The notes: generated by a model from the sequence alone, not told the origin. Positions 12,161 to 20,818 are shown, counted from the stretch's first letter. The stretch: 55,010 nt of DNA from Gallibacterium genomosp. 3 (GCF_001678475.1 NZ_JTJR01000002.1:1-55010); one strand, 5' to 3'. Numbers and translations are program-made.

Positions 12161-13162
12161 ATGGCTACATTAACAAAACGGAACAACGGCTGGCGAGTAC
12201 AAATAAGACGAAAAGGCATCTCACGTTCAGCTCAATTTCGCACAAAAGCAGAAGCACAGGCGTGGGCTTTAGAAATGGAAAGTAAAATTTTCAATGGCGA
12301 CCTAAACCACATACCAAACATTACATTTTCAGATCTTATTGATAAATACATCAAAGAAATATCCATCACAAAACGAAGCTATAAAAATGAAGTTATTCGC
12401 CTAACAAGGCTTAGTAACAGAAAAATCGGACAAATTAACTTACGTGATTTAGATGAATACCATTTTCACCAATGGAAAGAAGAACGCCAAAAAGAAGTTA
12501 GTGTTGCGACTGTATTGCGTGAATGGAATACTTTATCTCACCTATTAAATACTGCAGTAACAGAATGGAAATATCTAAAAGAAAACCCACTCAAAAACCT
12601 AAAAAGACCAAGTCAACCGCCAGAACGAACACGCCGATTAAGTGAAGAGGAAATAAACAGAATTTTATTTGTTGCAGATTATAACAAGCAACAGATCCCA
12701 ACAATGATACAAAATAGAGTTGCAGCCGCAATGTTATTTGCGCTCGAAACCGCAATGCGAGCTGGAGAAATCTGCAACGCAAAATGGCAAGATCTCAAAA
12801 TGGATAAACGGCTATTACATTTACCACAAACTAAAAACGGACACCCTAGAGATATTCCATTGTCATCAGTGGCAATGGAAATTATTCAACAAATGGAAAA
12901 AATAAAAACTGATGATACTGATCTCATTTTCCAACTAAAGCCAGCACAACTAGATGCCAATTTCCGAAAGCTAAAAGAAAAAGCAGCATTAGATAATGCA
13001 AACTTACATTTCCACGATACCCGCCGTGAAGCGCTAACACGGCTCGCCAAAAAAGTCGATGTAATGACTTTGGCTAAAATATCAGGGCATAGAGATATTA
13101 AAATATTGCTTAATACTTACTACGCCCCGAATATGGTTGATGTGGTTAAATTGCTGGATTAG
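12161..13162 (+). CDS. int: Phage tyrosine integrase
   Basis: Site-specific recombinase that inserts and excises the prophage at tRNA-Leu. From the ATG at 12161 (preceded by AGAAAGAAA) it has ~333 residues: an arm-binding N-terminus (TKRNNGWRVQIRRKGISRSAQF), a core-binding domain, and a catalytic domain with Arg in ETAMRAGEI, HDTRRE (His-x-x-Arg), SGHRD and the Tyr nucleophile in LLNTYYAP. A frame extends upstream to a TTG at 12122, but that part encodes the TTGCACCC repeats. Convergent with the methyltransferase gene at 13172. Confidence 0.93.
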   Translation: MATLTKRNNGWRVQIRRKGISRSAQFRTKAEAQAWALEMESKIFNGDLNHIPNITFSDLIDKYIKEISITKRSYKNEVIRLTRLSNRKIGQINLRDLDEYHFHQWKEERQKEVSVATVLREWNTLSHLLNTAVTEWKYLKENPLKNLKRPSQPPERTRRLSEEEINRILFVADYNKQQIPTMIQNRVAAAMLFALETAMRAGEICNAKWQDLKMDKRLLHLPQTKNGHPRDIPLSSVAMEIIQQMEKIKTDDTDLIFQLKPAQLDANFRKLKEKAALDNANLHFHDTRREALTRLAKKVDVMTLAKISGHRDIKILLNTYYAPNMVDVVKLLD

Positions 13163-13171
13163 GTTTTTACT

Positions 13172-13651
13172 TTATCTTGATTTAAAAAAAATTAGCCAAT
13201 GTGTATTAGACAACTTTCCTGATTTATGCCCTACAATAGGCTTATATGATATTAATGATAGTATTTTATTTACTGTTATTTGTGTTTCATTCCATTTAAA
13301 TACTAGCACACCGTTTTCGGCTAATACTCTCATGCACTCATCAAAACCTTTACGTAATTGGTCTTCCCAATTTTCTGATAGACGGCCATACTTTTTTACC
13401 AACCAACTATTATCACCACCTTTTGTTAAATGTGGGGGATCAAAAATCACGAGATTGAAAGATTTATCGGCAAACGGCATATTTGTAAAATCTGCTACAA
13501 TATCAGGAGCAATTTCTAATGTTCTTGTTTTACCTCTATCCATAAATACAATATCTTCATGTCGCTTATCCATAAACAACACGAGTGGATTACTTTTGTC
13601 AAAGTGAAACATTTTACCACCGCAACACGCATCAAGGATTGGTTTTGTCAT
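13172..13651 (-). CDS. Small class I SAM-dependent methyltransferase, phage type
   Basis: 159 residues. DACCGGKMF near the N-terminus resembles the SAM-binding motif I, and VIFDPPHLTKGG carries a DPPH catalytic motif typical of amino-methyltransferases acting on DNA adenine or cytosine. No target-recognition domain is visible, so the substrate is unknown. It is the last gene of the leftward early operon, 20 bp beyond the Dam-like gene. A role in protecting phage DNA from host restriction is inference. Confidence 0.75.
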   Translation of the reverse strand: MTKPILDACCGGKMFHFDKSNPLVLFMDKRHEDIVFMDRGKTRTLEIAPDIVADFTNMPFADKSFNLVIFDPPHLTKGGDNSWLVKKYGRLSENWEDQLRKGFDECMRVLAENGVLVFKWNETQITVNKILSLISYKPIVGHKSGKLSNTHWLIFFKSR

Positions 13652-13671
13652 TTTTTATTGTTCCTTTTCTT

Positions 13672-14226
13672 TTACTGTAAATTATTAATATCAATAAAAT
13701 ATGTTTGAACTTTATTGCTATATTTTTTGGAACAAGGCGGATAAAAAACGGCTATCATTTGTGGTTTATTGTTTCCTTTTACTTTTTCTTTTGTTCGATA
13801 ATCAAGAAAAGAAATTCGACCACTAGTAATAAAATAAATCTGGCTTGCAAATACTTCACAAACTTTAAACCACCTTGTAGATGTATCAATGTTTAATAAT
13901 ATGGCCACTTGATTGTGATTCCGATAACATTCATTAACAGCCTTAATAATAAAAGGCAATGGATTGCAATAAGATGGGTTCATAAACACTTGCTTGTATT
14001 TACCCCAATCTGTAATTAATGTGTTCTGTTCTTCAGTTATGAATTCCTCACATTTTGTATTTTGCTTATTTGCACAAGCATCAAGATTAAAGTTAAGCCC
14101 AGTTAATCGTTGAATATTTTCTACTACCTCTTTTGGTGTGGCCCAGTAATCTTTCTCTTTTAAATTATCAATAATAAATGGCTTATTAACAGTTAATAAA
14201 TGTTGATATTCTATTAATTTATCCAT
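13672..14226 (-). CDS. Phage DNA N-6-adenine methyltransferase (Dam-like)
   Basis: 184 residues of the phage Dam family: YWATPKEVVENIQRLTG, then FNLDACANKQNTKC and VFMNPSYCNPLPFI. The catalytic motif reads NPSY rather than the usual NPPY. Expected to methylate adenine in the phage genome and so evade restriction or tune expression. Its start codon directly follows the stop of the HTH gene, so translation is probably coupled. Confidence 0.82.
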   Translation of the reverse strand: MDKLIEYQHLLTVNKPFIIDNLKEKDYWATPKEVVENIQRLTGLNFNLDACANKQNTKCEEFITEEQNTLITDWGKYKQVFMNPSYCNPLPFIIKAVNECYRNHNQVAILLNIDTSTRWFKVCEVFASQIYFITSGRISFLDYRTKEKVKGNNKPQMIAVFYPPCSKKYSNKVQTYFIDINNLQ

Positions 14227-14526
14227 TTAAACTCTCCTCGCCTTTTTCCTCTCTGCATATCGCACAACATCGCCTGCAATCCAACGTAAACTTGAGCTTT
14301 TCTTTCTAATGTCACGCTGTGAAGGAACTTGAACGGGTTGCGGAAAATACGGATCAGCAATTACAGCGCCACGAATATGACGCTCGCTTAACTTAAAATA
14401 AGCCGCAATATCTGCCACTGTCCAAAGCTCTTTACTATCTTCTGTTAGAGGTTCTTTTTGCTGCAGTAATAACGCTTCTACTGCCTGCAGTTTTTCTAAT
14501 AGTGCTTGGTTTGTAATTTGTTCCAT
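14227..14526 (-). CDS. Helix-turn-helix DNA-binding protein (AlpA/excisionase-like)
   Basis: About 99 residues. The central ELWTVADIAAYFKLSERHIR segment is a MerR/AlpA-type HTH, followed by a basic tail (ERKKARRV). The ATG at 14526 is preferred over the GTG at 14532 because GAGGTG sits at the right distance before it. It could be an excisionase or an early regulator; AlpA-like proteins often control phage integrases. Not assigned further. Confidence 0.6.
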   Translation of the reverse strand: MEQITNQALLEKLQAVEALLLQQKEPLTEDSKELWTVADIAAYFKLSERHIRGAVIADPYFPQPVQVPSQRDIRKKSSSLRWIAGDVVRYAERKKARRV

Positions 14527-14538
14527 AATCACCTCACG

Positions 14539-14940
14539 TTAAACTGGAAACGGCGGACAATCATCGGTTGGTATGTTAGTTGCTGCTTGTTTATCGGTTG
14601 TTGCTGCTGTTTGCCCCTTACTACTTAACATCTGCAACTGTTCGCCAATAATCTCTGTGATATAGTGGGTAACGCCTTGGCTTTCATAGCTGCGAGTGCG
14701 TAATTTCCCCTCAACATAAATTTTCGCACCACGCTGCAAATATTGCTGCACAATCTCCGCTAGTCGCCCATAAAAAATTACTCGATGCCATTCCGTGCGT
14801 TCTTTCTTTTGTTGCGTTTCTTTATCTACCCAGTTTTCTGATGTTGCTACGCTTAAATTTGCAATCGACCCGTTTTGAAAAATCTTCACGTCAATGTTAC
14901 CGATATTGCCGACAATAATTACTTTATTTATACCTGCCAC
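14539..14940 (-). CDS. ssb: Single-stranded DNA-binding protein
   Basis: 133 residues with the SSB OB-fold (INKVIIVGNIGNIDVKIF, ENWVDKETQQKKERTEWHRVIFYGRLAEI, YVEGKLRTRSYESQG). The acidic tip DDCPPFPV replaces the bacterial DDDIPF used to recruit repair proteins. Shorter than chromosomal SSB, typical of phage copies. It coats single-stranded DNA from rolling-circle replication started by protein A, two genes upstream. Confidence 0.93.
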   Translation of the reverse strand: MAGINKVIIVGNIGNIDVKIFQNGSIANLSVATSENWVDKETQQKKERTEWHRVIFYGRLAEIVQQYLQRGAKIYVEGKLRTRSYESQGVTHYITEIIGEQLQMLSSKGQTAATTDKQAATNIPTDDCPPFPV

Positions 14941-14954
14941 TGTTTATTACCTCA

Positions 14955-15254
14955 TTATCTTATAAAGAATTCATACTTTTTACGTTGTTCTAATAGTTCT
15001 AATAATTCTTCTTTTTCATCTTCTAATAAAATTCCAACCCTATCTTTTACCCTTAAATCATTTATACATTCATCTAGATATGCTTTATAACTCGATTTAC
15101 CTTGTGGTATTTCAGGTAACAACCTCCATTTTCTACCCCGCCATAGGTTCCATACCGATCCATCGTTACATAGTGCAAATACACTCGAATCCATATATTC
15201 ATTAGTACAATCACTATGTACACCTGAACAAATTTGAATAATTTGTCTATCCAT
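14955..15254 (-). CDS. Hypothetical early phage protein, 99 aa
   Basis: Not recognised. The first half is Cys/Trp-rich (VFALCNDGSVWNLWRGRKW) and the C-terminal half is a charged helix (LLEDEKEELLELLEQRKKYEF). It overlaps the 3' end of gene A by 8 bp and precedes ssb, so it belongs to the replication operon. Confidence 0.6.
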   Translation of the reverse strand: MDRQIIQICSGVHSDCTNEYMDSSVFALCNDGSVWNLWRGRKWRLLPEIPQGKSSYKAYLDECINDLRVKDRVGILLEDEKEELLELLEQRKKYEFFIR

Positions 15255-17349
15255 TTAATTTCACCTCACTTCTTCGTTGATAACTCAACCGCAATTCGCC
15301 ATAATCTACTGACAAATAACGACCATCTTTCACTCTCACCGAACCAGTTCGCACCAATTCGTTATACATTTCATCAGTTAACCGAATTTTCTTGCGTAAT
15401 AACCAATCAATTTTCCTGCTTATTAACGCCTGTACCTGCTGTTCTTTGTCTATTTTTTCGTCTGTGTTAATCTCCTCTCCAACATTGTCTATTTTTTGAT
15501 CCGTACAGTTATTGACAGAACTCCAAGCGGCGCTATGCGCCGAATGATTTACTAATCCCTGCTGTGAAGCTAAAACCGACTTCTTAACCAGTTTCCACTT
15601 TTTCAACCGCGTACCAATCAACTCAAAAATCGGTTTAAGTTGATTAAAAATGCCGATAATTTTTTTACTAATTTCGCCGTACTTATTCGGTTTTCTATCT
15701 TCATAAACCGTGCGAGCAACTAAATCTTTACGACTGACAAACGCACCACCTTGTAATTCAGTGTATTTTGTCCAGTCGCCGTCATCTGCTGCCTGAATTA
15801 ACGCATCGATTTGTTGATCGCCCACTAACCGCCCATGCTTACGACGTAACTCACGAAACACCGTTACAGGCGCACCGCCAATTTGCTGGAATTGACGAAT
15901 CCGCCACTTTGACGCCCATGCACAAACATTCTTTACCCCGTCTTTTAATTTCTCGCCTGTTTCATCGTCCACATCATCATCGCAAGCATAACCATCAATA
16001 TTTTTAGCGATGTATTTCGCAATGTAGCCAGTCGCCGATCCTTTTTCCCAATCAATCGCTTTTGCGGTAAAACGATGTTCATTTGCCCCAGCCTCATTAC
16101 CATCTTCCTCAAGCGCATATTTCGCAAAAATGGCACGTACGGTTTCCACATGCTTTTGCTCCATAAAGAACAACATATGCCAATGCGGTGTGCCGTCGTG
16201 GTGTGGCTCAACAACACGAAAACCAAAAATATTTATGTTGCGTCTTTTTAATGCAGCACGCACACGGGCAAAAACGCGGCATAAATAATCTTGCGTATCG
16301 CGTGGATTACTAAAGTTCCATTTTTTAACGAAGCCGCCTTTAGAGCTGATAGCGTGATAAGAGGAGGGAGCAGTCAAGGTATAAAACTCACCAACATAGC
16401 CATAGAGCTTTGCTAACTCTTCAAAGCCACGCATTCTGTTCATCAACTCACAACGGCGAATCGCAGGATTAGAAACGGTTTTATAAAACATCTCATCAAG
16501 TCCGAGTTGCTCTTCTTCGTCCTCTTCATTGATAAGCTGCATAGTTTTCAAGAATTGGCTATTCTTCTTCTTTTGTGTCCGCCATTCAGCAATCGCTTCA
16601 CGGCTAGCATAAGGACTCGCCGCTGCTTGCACCTGACCGACCGCAATCGCTAAATGCTCACGCAAATAAGAACGTTTTTGCCAAAGTTTCCGCGTCCACC
16701 AATCTTCATCACACATCTTCATGATACTGATGCCGATTTGTTCAGATGTGATTAACCCTTTGTGATATTTATCCCAAAATTGCGGTGTAATCCCTTTTAA
16801 CTCGGTTAAGCGACCAAGTTTGTAGTACAGGCTTTTGACTTTTTTATCGATAGCTTCTTTTGTTTTGCAGGAGTGTAAGTTTTCGTCTAAAAAATCCTGC
16901 TGAATAATAAACATTTCATCAGCGATTTTTTTTGCAAATTCAACAACCTGATGGCGAGAAAACTCGTGTAATGCGATAGTTTTTGTCGTATTGATTCGCT
17001 TTCCGTCTTCATCAATCGTCTGTATATTGCTTTCCGAAACTTTAACCGTTTCGATGATCGGGTGACGTTGTAAGACATTCTCAACACGCTCAAGCACGCC
17101 ATTGTCTAATGTTGTGCGTAACCAAGTATTAGCCGTAAAACGCCCCGACTTCCGAAATGTTTTTAAATAACGCTTAACAAAATACTTACTTAAAAAATCA
17201 GGTAATCCTTTTAATTTGGCATACCCGAATTTAAAAATGTCATCATCGCCACAATTAAACAGCTCGTATTGCACTGGGGTTAAACCCATTGGTGCAACAC
17301 GATCTGTCTTAATATAATCAGATGCCTGTCTAACTGTGGCGTATTGCAT
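15247..17349 (-). CDS. A: Rolling-circle replication endonuclease (P2 gene A type)
   Basis: 700-residue GpA-family HUH endonuclease that nicks the phage origin and stays covalently bound to the 5' end. The HUH motif is HWH at residues 389-391 inside EPHHDGTPHWHMLFFM. The paired tyrosines Y442 and Y446 (TGYIAKYIAKN) have the YxxxY spacing of P2 A. The P2 origin lies within gene A, so it may be here too, but I cannot locate it. Start and upstream stop overlap (TAATG at 17349). Confidence 0.93.
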   Translation of the reverse strand: MQYATVRQASDYIKTDRVAPMGLTPVQYELFNCGDDDIFKFGYAKLKGLPDFLSKYFVKRYLKTFRKSGRFTANTWLRTTLDNGVLERVENVLQRHPIIETVKVSESNIQTIDEDGKRINTTKTIALHEFSRHQVVEFAKKIADEMFIIQQDFLDENLHSCKTKEAIDKKVKSLYYKLGRLTELKGITPQFWDKYHKGLITSEQIGISIMKMCDEDWWTRKLWQKRSYLREHLAIAVGQVQAAASPYASREAIAEWRTQKKKNSQFLKTMQLINEEDEEEQLGLDEMFYKTVSNPAIRRCELMNRMRGFEELAKLYGYVGEFYTLTAPSSYHAISSKGGFVKKWNFSNPRDTQDYLCRVFARVRAALKRRNINIFGFRVVEPHHDGTPHWHMLFFMEQKHVETVRAIFAKYALEEDGNEAGANEHRFTAKAIDWEKGSATGYIAKYIAKNIDGYACDDDVDDETGEKLKDGVKNVCAWASKWRIRQFQQIGGAPVTVFRELRRKHGRLVGDQQIDALIQAADDGDWTKYTELQGGAFVSRKDLVARTVYEDRKPNKYGEISKKIIGIFNQLKPIFELIGTRLKKWKLVKKSVLASQQGLVNHSAHSAAWSSVNNCTDQKIDNVGEEINTDEKIDKEQQVQALISRKIDWLLRKKIRLTDEMYNELVRTGSVRVKDGRYLSVDYGELRLSYQRRSEVKLNG

Positions 17350-17627
17350 TACAAATCCCTTACTCGAATTACTTCTTCTTTCATCTGCCCAATAACCGTA
17401 TTTGCGGCATCAAATATCGCAACAGGGGAGCGATCAGTCTTAGCAAATTGCTCCTTAAAAATCGCTAGCAATAAGTCTTCAAAATTAGGGTATTCTGTGA
17501 TTTCATCTGGTTTCCAAACCCCATGTTCCACATCAAACGCATATGATGTCTTACAAAAACCTTGACCGTTTTCCGCACGTTGTACGCAAAAACGCTCGCC
17601 CAAATCGAAAAAGATACGTTCATTCAT
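17349..17627 (-). CDS. Hypothetical early phage protein, 92 aa
   Basis: Not recognised. Acidic, soluble, with two Cys in the N-terminal third. Its stop overlaps the start of gene A, suggesting translational coupling with replication. Confidence 0.6.
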   Translation of the reverse strand: MNERIFFDLGERFCVQRAENGQGFCKTSYAFDVEHGVWKPDEITEYPNFEDLLLAIFKEQFAKTDRSPVAIFDAANTVIGQMKEEVIRVRDL

Positions 17628-17636
17628 GTGTTACTC

Positions 17637-17867
17637 CTAGTGTAAAGTGATATAAGTTGCCGCTAAGGTTTTATTGATTCTTGCTCGCAACTGCATAAAC
17701 TCCGCTGCGGCTTTCCGTTGACGTCCTGCCTTAGCTAATAACCTCACTCGTTCAGCACGAGGTTTATACTTACATAATCCCAAATAACCTAAGCAATTCT
17801 CCGTAAAGTAATAAATTGAACCGTCCACTATTTCGCGGTTAATATTTAATTTTTGTTTAATCTTCAT
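17637..17867 (-). CDS. Hypothetical early phage protein, 76 aa
   Basis: Not recognised. Strongly basic (KPRAERVRLLAKAGRQRKAAAEF), so nucleic-acid binding is possible. Its start overlaps the end of the upstream gene by 11 bp within the leftward operon. Confidence 0.5.
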   Translation of the reverse strand: MKIKQKLNINREIVDGSIYYFTENCLGYLGLCKYKPRAERVRLLAKAGRQRKAAAEFMQLRARINKTLAATYITLH

Positions 17868-18153
17868 ACACCACCTCTGAATCCACTTTTAAAAAATCAT
17901 TTACGCTAACAGGTAAATTAAATGCGCTTGCAATCGCCTTAATTTGCCGAATAGCGTTACCAATTTTTCGCCTATCTTCTATGTCGTAATCACGCAAATG
18001 CGGCTTAAACTCAACGCTAGCCGCTCTCGCTACCGCCGTTTTTTGCATTAACGTTAACTGTTCAAAAAGTCGCTCCGCTGCAAATTCTGACTCGCTATAA
18101 AGTCGATGAAATGATTTAAAAAATTCATCTTTTGCTAAATTCGCAGCAGTCAT
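17857..18153 (-). CDS. Hypothetical early phage protein, 98 aa
   Basis: Not recognised. Mostly helical, charged. The ATG at 18153 (MTAANLAKDEF) is preferred over a TTG two codons upstream, because GGGGTTGG gives a ribosome-binding site at suitable distance. Confidence 0.55.
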   Translation of the reverse strand: MTAANLAKDEFFKSFHRLYSESEFAAERLFEQLTLMQKTAVARAASVEFKPHLRDYDIEDRRKIGNAIRQIKAIASAFNLPVSVNDFLKVDSEVVYED

Positions 18154-18163
18154 AGCCAACCCC

Positions 18164-18418
18164 TTACTTACCTAATTTCCCAAATAACCAACTCAAAAAC
18201 GTTGGCTTGTAGTGCAATGCTTCTAACGCTTCAACCCGATCTAACAAGCTTTCGTTTGCCAAATTGATAATCTCATTACGGCTTGTTAAGTAATCGTTCA
18301 TTCTTTGCTGTTGTGCGACAATTCGCTCCAACGCTGTAACACGCTGTTCTAATGCAAAAAAGTTTGTTCGTTTTTTCTGCTGTCTAACGACTTTGTAGCG
18401 ATAAGGTTGTTTAATCAT
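18164..18418 (-). CDS. Hypothetical coiled-coil phage protein, 84 aa
   Basis: Basic N-terminus (YRYKVVRQQKKR), then heptad-like helices (LEQRVTALERIVAQQQRM and LLDRVEALEAL) and a short hydrophobic end (FLSWLFGKLG). Function unknown; member of the leftward early operon. Confidence 0.55.
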   Translation of the reverse strand: MIKQPYRYKVVRQQKKRTNFFALEQRVTALERIVAQQQRMNDYLTSRNEIINLANESLLDRVEALEALHYKPTFLSWLFGKLGK

Positions 18419-18504
18419 TGTTCAAATCCTCGAATTTAGGGTGCAAAAAACTCGCCCTTTGCGAAAAAGGCTATAATTTGCACAGTGTTTTAATTAAAAA
18501 AGAA

Positions 18505-18765
18505 TTACGACTGTTGTTCTGCTTCGAACATATCTAACGTTTTATTGTCCATCTGCAACAACGGCTTATTTGCTCGCAATGCTTCTGGTCGTTCGTGATA
18601 AGTTGGCGTTGATACTTTAGTAATCTGACTTTTTACTTCCAACCTAGTGCCACAACTATTGCAATATAGCGTGGTGCCAATAACCAACAACCCGACTTTC
18701 TCTGATGTTCTTACTCTTAAATTTGCACTCCCGCAGTTTGTGCAACGATGATCGATATTTGCCAT
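18505..18765 (-). CDS. Ogr/Delta-type zinc-finger activator of late genes
   Basis: 86 residues with two CxxC pairs (HRCTNCGSANLRVRTSEK and LYCNSCGTRLEVKSQITKV), the layout of P2 Ogr/P4 Delta, which bind late promoters and contact RNA polymerase alpha. In P2 ogr lies beyond D; here it is in the early operon. Its start overlaps the stop of the upstream 210-aa gene (18765). Confidence 0.78.
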   Translation of the reverse strand: MANIDHRCTNCGSANLRVRTSEKVGLLVIGTTLYCNSCGTRLEVKSQITKVSTPTYHERPEALRANKPLLQMDNKTLDMFEAEQQS

Positions 18766-19397
18766 TATTTACCACCTTGTTTAATAAGTTCATCAACAAT
18801 CCCATTAACCCATTGAGAAAATGACGCTTTGATGAATGCAGAAAATTTCTCATTGTCATCTGGATTAAAATCTTGATAATGTTGTGCAAGCTTAACTAGT
18901 ACTAATAATGTCAACAGCTCGCCTAATAATCTTTCGCTTTTTTCAGCTAACGCATCTAACGTAGGAGCAAAAAATGCAAAATGACGATAAAAACTTATCT
19001 CGCCATCAAGCGGTAACCCAAACGACCGTAGTAAACACAACACTTCCAAAAAAGAAACATTTTGATAAATCGGTCTTGCTCTATTTTTATCAGGCATTGC
19101 TTTTATCACTTCAACAATCTGAACACCATCATCTAACTGATAAAATGCTTCGCCAATTTTACGAATTAGGTTTAAATAATTGGTTTCAGCCTGCGGATAT
19201 GGCTTGGTTTCTGCGTGAGCAGCTTCGTAAGCTACATGATCAAGGGAAACATAAACAAGCCGAGCAACTCGTTCAGCTTGCAATTTCAATCGATCCAATG
19301 TTAGAAGCGGATATACCTTTAGATAATTACCGTCCTGTTGATTTAATGAATCCTTATTATCGTCAGAAGAATAAGGGGTAGAATTTAAAGATTTCAT
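18765..19397 (-). CDS. Hypothetical phage protein, 210 aa
   Basis: Not recognised. Helical, with a hydrophobic C-terminal part (LLGELLTLLVLVKLAQHY). The start follows AGGTGGTATAA, a near copy of the leader used by the next three upstream genes. It is fully in register with the operon (stop overlaps the next start). A second long frame lies on the opposite strand inside it (18974-19381); see findings. Confidence 0.65.
   Translation of the reverse strand: MKSLNSTPYSSDDNKDSLNQQDGNYLKVYPLLTLDRLKLQAERVARLVYVSLDHVAYEAAHAETKPYPQAETNYLNLIRKIGEAFYQLDDGVQIVEVIKAMPDKNRARPIYQNVSFLEVLCLLRSFGLPLDGEISFYRHFAFFAPTLDALAEKSERLLGELLTLLVLVKLAQHYQDFNPDDNEKFSAFIKASFSQWVNGIVDELIKQGGK
18974..19381 (+). CDS. Possible antisense-overlapping gene, 135 aa
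   Basis: Rightward frame lying wholly inside the 210-aa leftward gene. It has TAGGAG seven bases before its ATG, no rare-codon excess, and protein-like composition (NNWFQPADMAWFLREQLRKL, DPMLEADIPLDNYRPVDLM). First codon positions face first codon positions of the other frame, which is not the usual shadow alignment. No family recognised. It could still be a chance frame; only conservation would decide. Confidence 0.4.
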   Translation: MQNDDKNLSRHQAVTQTTVVNTTLPKKKHFDKSVLLYFYQALLLSLQQSEHHHLTDKMLRQFYELGLNNWFQPADMAWFLREQLRKLHDQGKHKQAEQLVQLAISIDPMLEADIPLDNYRPVDLMNPYYRQKNKG

Positions 19398-19420
19398 TTA
19401 TACCACCTATTATTATTAAA

Positions 19421-19720
19421 CTATCCGTTCTGTTGTTGAGATGTTGAAAGATACAATGACCGACCAGCAGAAACAGCACCTGATGGAACTTTCCGAATAT
19501 GCAAATGAACGTTATCGATTAGATACGGCTCTTGATGAACAAGCGTCGCAAAATCTTCTAGCACTGCAAGATTTGCTTGAAACGCTTTTGTAGATTTATC
19601 TAATGCTAATTCTGAAAAATCAGATAAGGTGATGCTTAAGCGATATTTCCCGTTCTCACCTTTTACTAATTGAAATATGCCTGAAACAGCACGCCCTCTT
19701 ATTTGAGTTTGATTACACAT
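19421..19720 (-). CDS. Hypothetical phage protein, 99 aa (paralogue of 20510-20818)
   Basis: Starts MCNQ after the leader AAGGTGGTGTAA. Its VSGIFQLVKGENGKYRLSIT stretch aligns with LVSGKFTVRCNQDGQYRLDF of the gene at 20510-20818, and both end with a similar VxxHxxK segment, so the two are diverged paralogues. Function unknown. Paralogy on this strand argues that the leftward frames are real genes. Confidence 0.65.
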   Translation of the reverse strand: MCNQTQIRGRAVSGIFQLVKGENGKYRLSITLSDFSELALDKSTKAFQANLAVLEDFATLVHQEPYLIDNVHLHIRKVPSGAVSAGRSLYLSTSQQQNG

Positions 19721-19778
19721 TTACACCACCTTAAATTTTGTTAAACTTAATCCTTGTTGACCTTAACGAGAATTGTTT

Positions 19779-20069
19779 ATGAAATCTAAATATTTAGTTA
19801 ATTTAGCTACTTTTGAACTACCGCCTGTTGATACCGAAATTACTGCCTTTATTGATAAACAAGAAGTTTATTGGGGTAATAATTTTTATAAAATCGGCAT
19901 TATGCATAATGGTGTAATCTACCGAGAAATCTTATGTGAAGAGGGTTTAAATGAACTTACCTCTTTTCATAATTTTATTGGTGATTACGGTTATACCGAT
20001 TTAGTTGGCGATAGAGGACATATCAAAAGTTATTCTTCTTTATTCGTGCATAACTCCGCTTTACGCTGA
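19779..20069 (+). CDS. Hypothetical phage protein, 96 aa
   Basis: Rightward gene starting 58 bp from the divergent start at 19720. Not recognised; mixed alpha/beta composition (YLVNLATFELPPVDTEITAF). The ATG at 19779 is preferred over a TTG at 19773. Its 3' end overlaps the 3' end of the leftward 20030-20236 gene by 40 bp. Confidence 0.55.
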   Translation: MKSKYLVNLATFELPPVDTEITAFIDKQEVYWGNNFYKIGIMHNGVIYREILCEEGLNELTSFHNFIGDYGYTDLVGDRGHIKSYSSLFVHNSALR

Positions 20070-20236
20070 TAAGCTAACCACAAATTGCGTCTTGCACGTT
20101 CAAAGGCAACTTCTGCTTTAGCTCCCTCAAGACCAAACTTATCAATCGCCTTAAAAATACTTTCTGCTACGTTTAAATCATTCTCACTCATAGAATGAGC
20201 TAACCAGTCAGAAAGTTTGTTTTGTTGATTACACAT
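20030..20236 (-). CDS. Hypothetical phage protein, 68 aa
   Basis: Starts MCNQQNKL after the shared leader GGTGGTGTAA. Small, charged, helical; function unknown. Shares its first four residues and leader with the two neighbouring leftward genes, suggesting that duplicated start regions were recombined onto different bodies. Confidence 0.55.
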   Translation of the reverse strand: MCNQQNKLSDWLAHSMSENDLNVAESIFKAIDKFGLEGAKAEVAFERARRNLWLAYQRKAELCTNKEE

Positions 20237-20430
20237 TTACACCACCTTTTTACCGTTATGCTAAAATCATTTGTATTAACACAAATGCTATAAAAGAAAC
20301 GAATGTTGCCAGGTACGCTATGCTTACACGGTTGTTACGATTTCTCATTTTTATCCTTAACTGGTTTATTTTCCCTTATAAAACTTTATGCTATGCTAAA
20401 TTGCCATTTAACTTCATAAGGGAAACATCT

Positions 20431-20679
20431 ATGAGCAATGATGAAAATGAAATTATTGAGCTGACCGTCAAAAATGAAGAACAAGCGAACCAACTCAAAG
20501 CCCAAAGCACTATTCTTGATCTCTTAAAACCGCTTTTAACTTCAAATCAACGCTCCCTACTCGAGCAGCTTTATGAACACGTACGCTACCAGCACTTAGA
20601 GAACTTTGAGCTTGAAGAAGATCAAGCAGAAGAGTTTGAAGCATTATTTGACGAGCTTGAATCTTTTCTCGACAAGTAA
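20431..20679 (+). CDS. Hypothetical acidic coiled-coil protein, 82 aa
   Basis: Starts at the ATG at 20431 after AAGGGAAACATCT. Very acidic and helical (ELEEDQAEEFEALFDELESF). A frame extends upstream to 20320 but that part reads like a leader. Its 3' two thirds overlap the leftward 20510-20818 gene tail to tail. Function unknown. Confidence 0.5.
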   Translation: MSNDENEIIELTVKNEEQANQLKAQSTILDLLKPLLTSNQRSLLEQLYEHVRYQHLENFELEEDQAEEFEALFDELESFLDK

Positions 20680-20818
20680 AGCCATAATCAAATAAGCTAA
20701 AATCTAAACGATACTGTCCATCTTGATTACAACGCACAGTAAATTTTCCGCTTACCAGCCCAACGTGATTATCTGTTGGGCTTTGCTTTTGTTTCTGTTT
20801 TTTGCATTGATTACACAT
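20510..20818 (-). CDS. Hypothetical phage protein, 102 aa (paralogue of 19421-19720)
   Basis: The start MCNQ at 20818 is chosen by analogy with its paralogue and the leader AAGGTGGTGTAT. N-terminal CNQCKKQ could bind metal. The GQYRLDFSLFDY part aligns with the paralogue. Overlaps the rightward 20431-20679 gene by 170 bp. Confidence 0.55.
   Translation of the reverse strand: MCNQCKKQKQKQSPTDNHVGLVSGKFTVRCNQDGQYRLDFSLFDYGFTCREKIQARQIMLQTLLLDLLQAQSSLSAGSVRVHKAARVGSVDLKLKAVLRDQE

Noticed and set aside
13137-13607. 156-codon rightward frame over the methyltransferase gene.
   Set aside because: The opposite strand encodes the SAM and DPPH motifs and fits the operon; this frame is its shadow.
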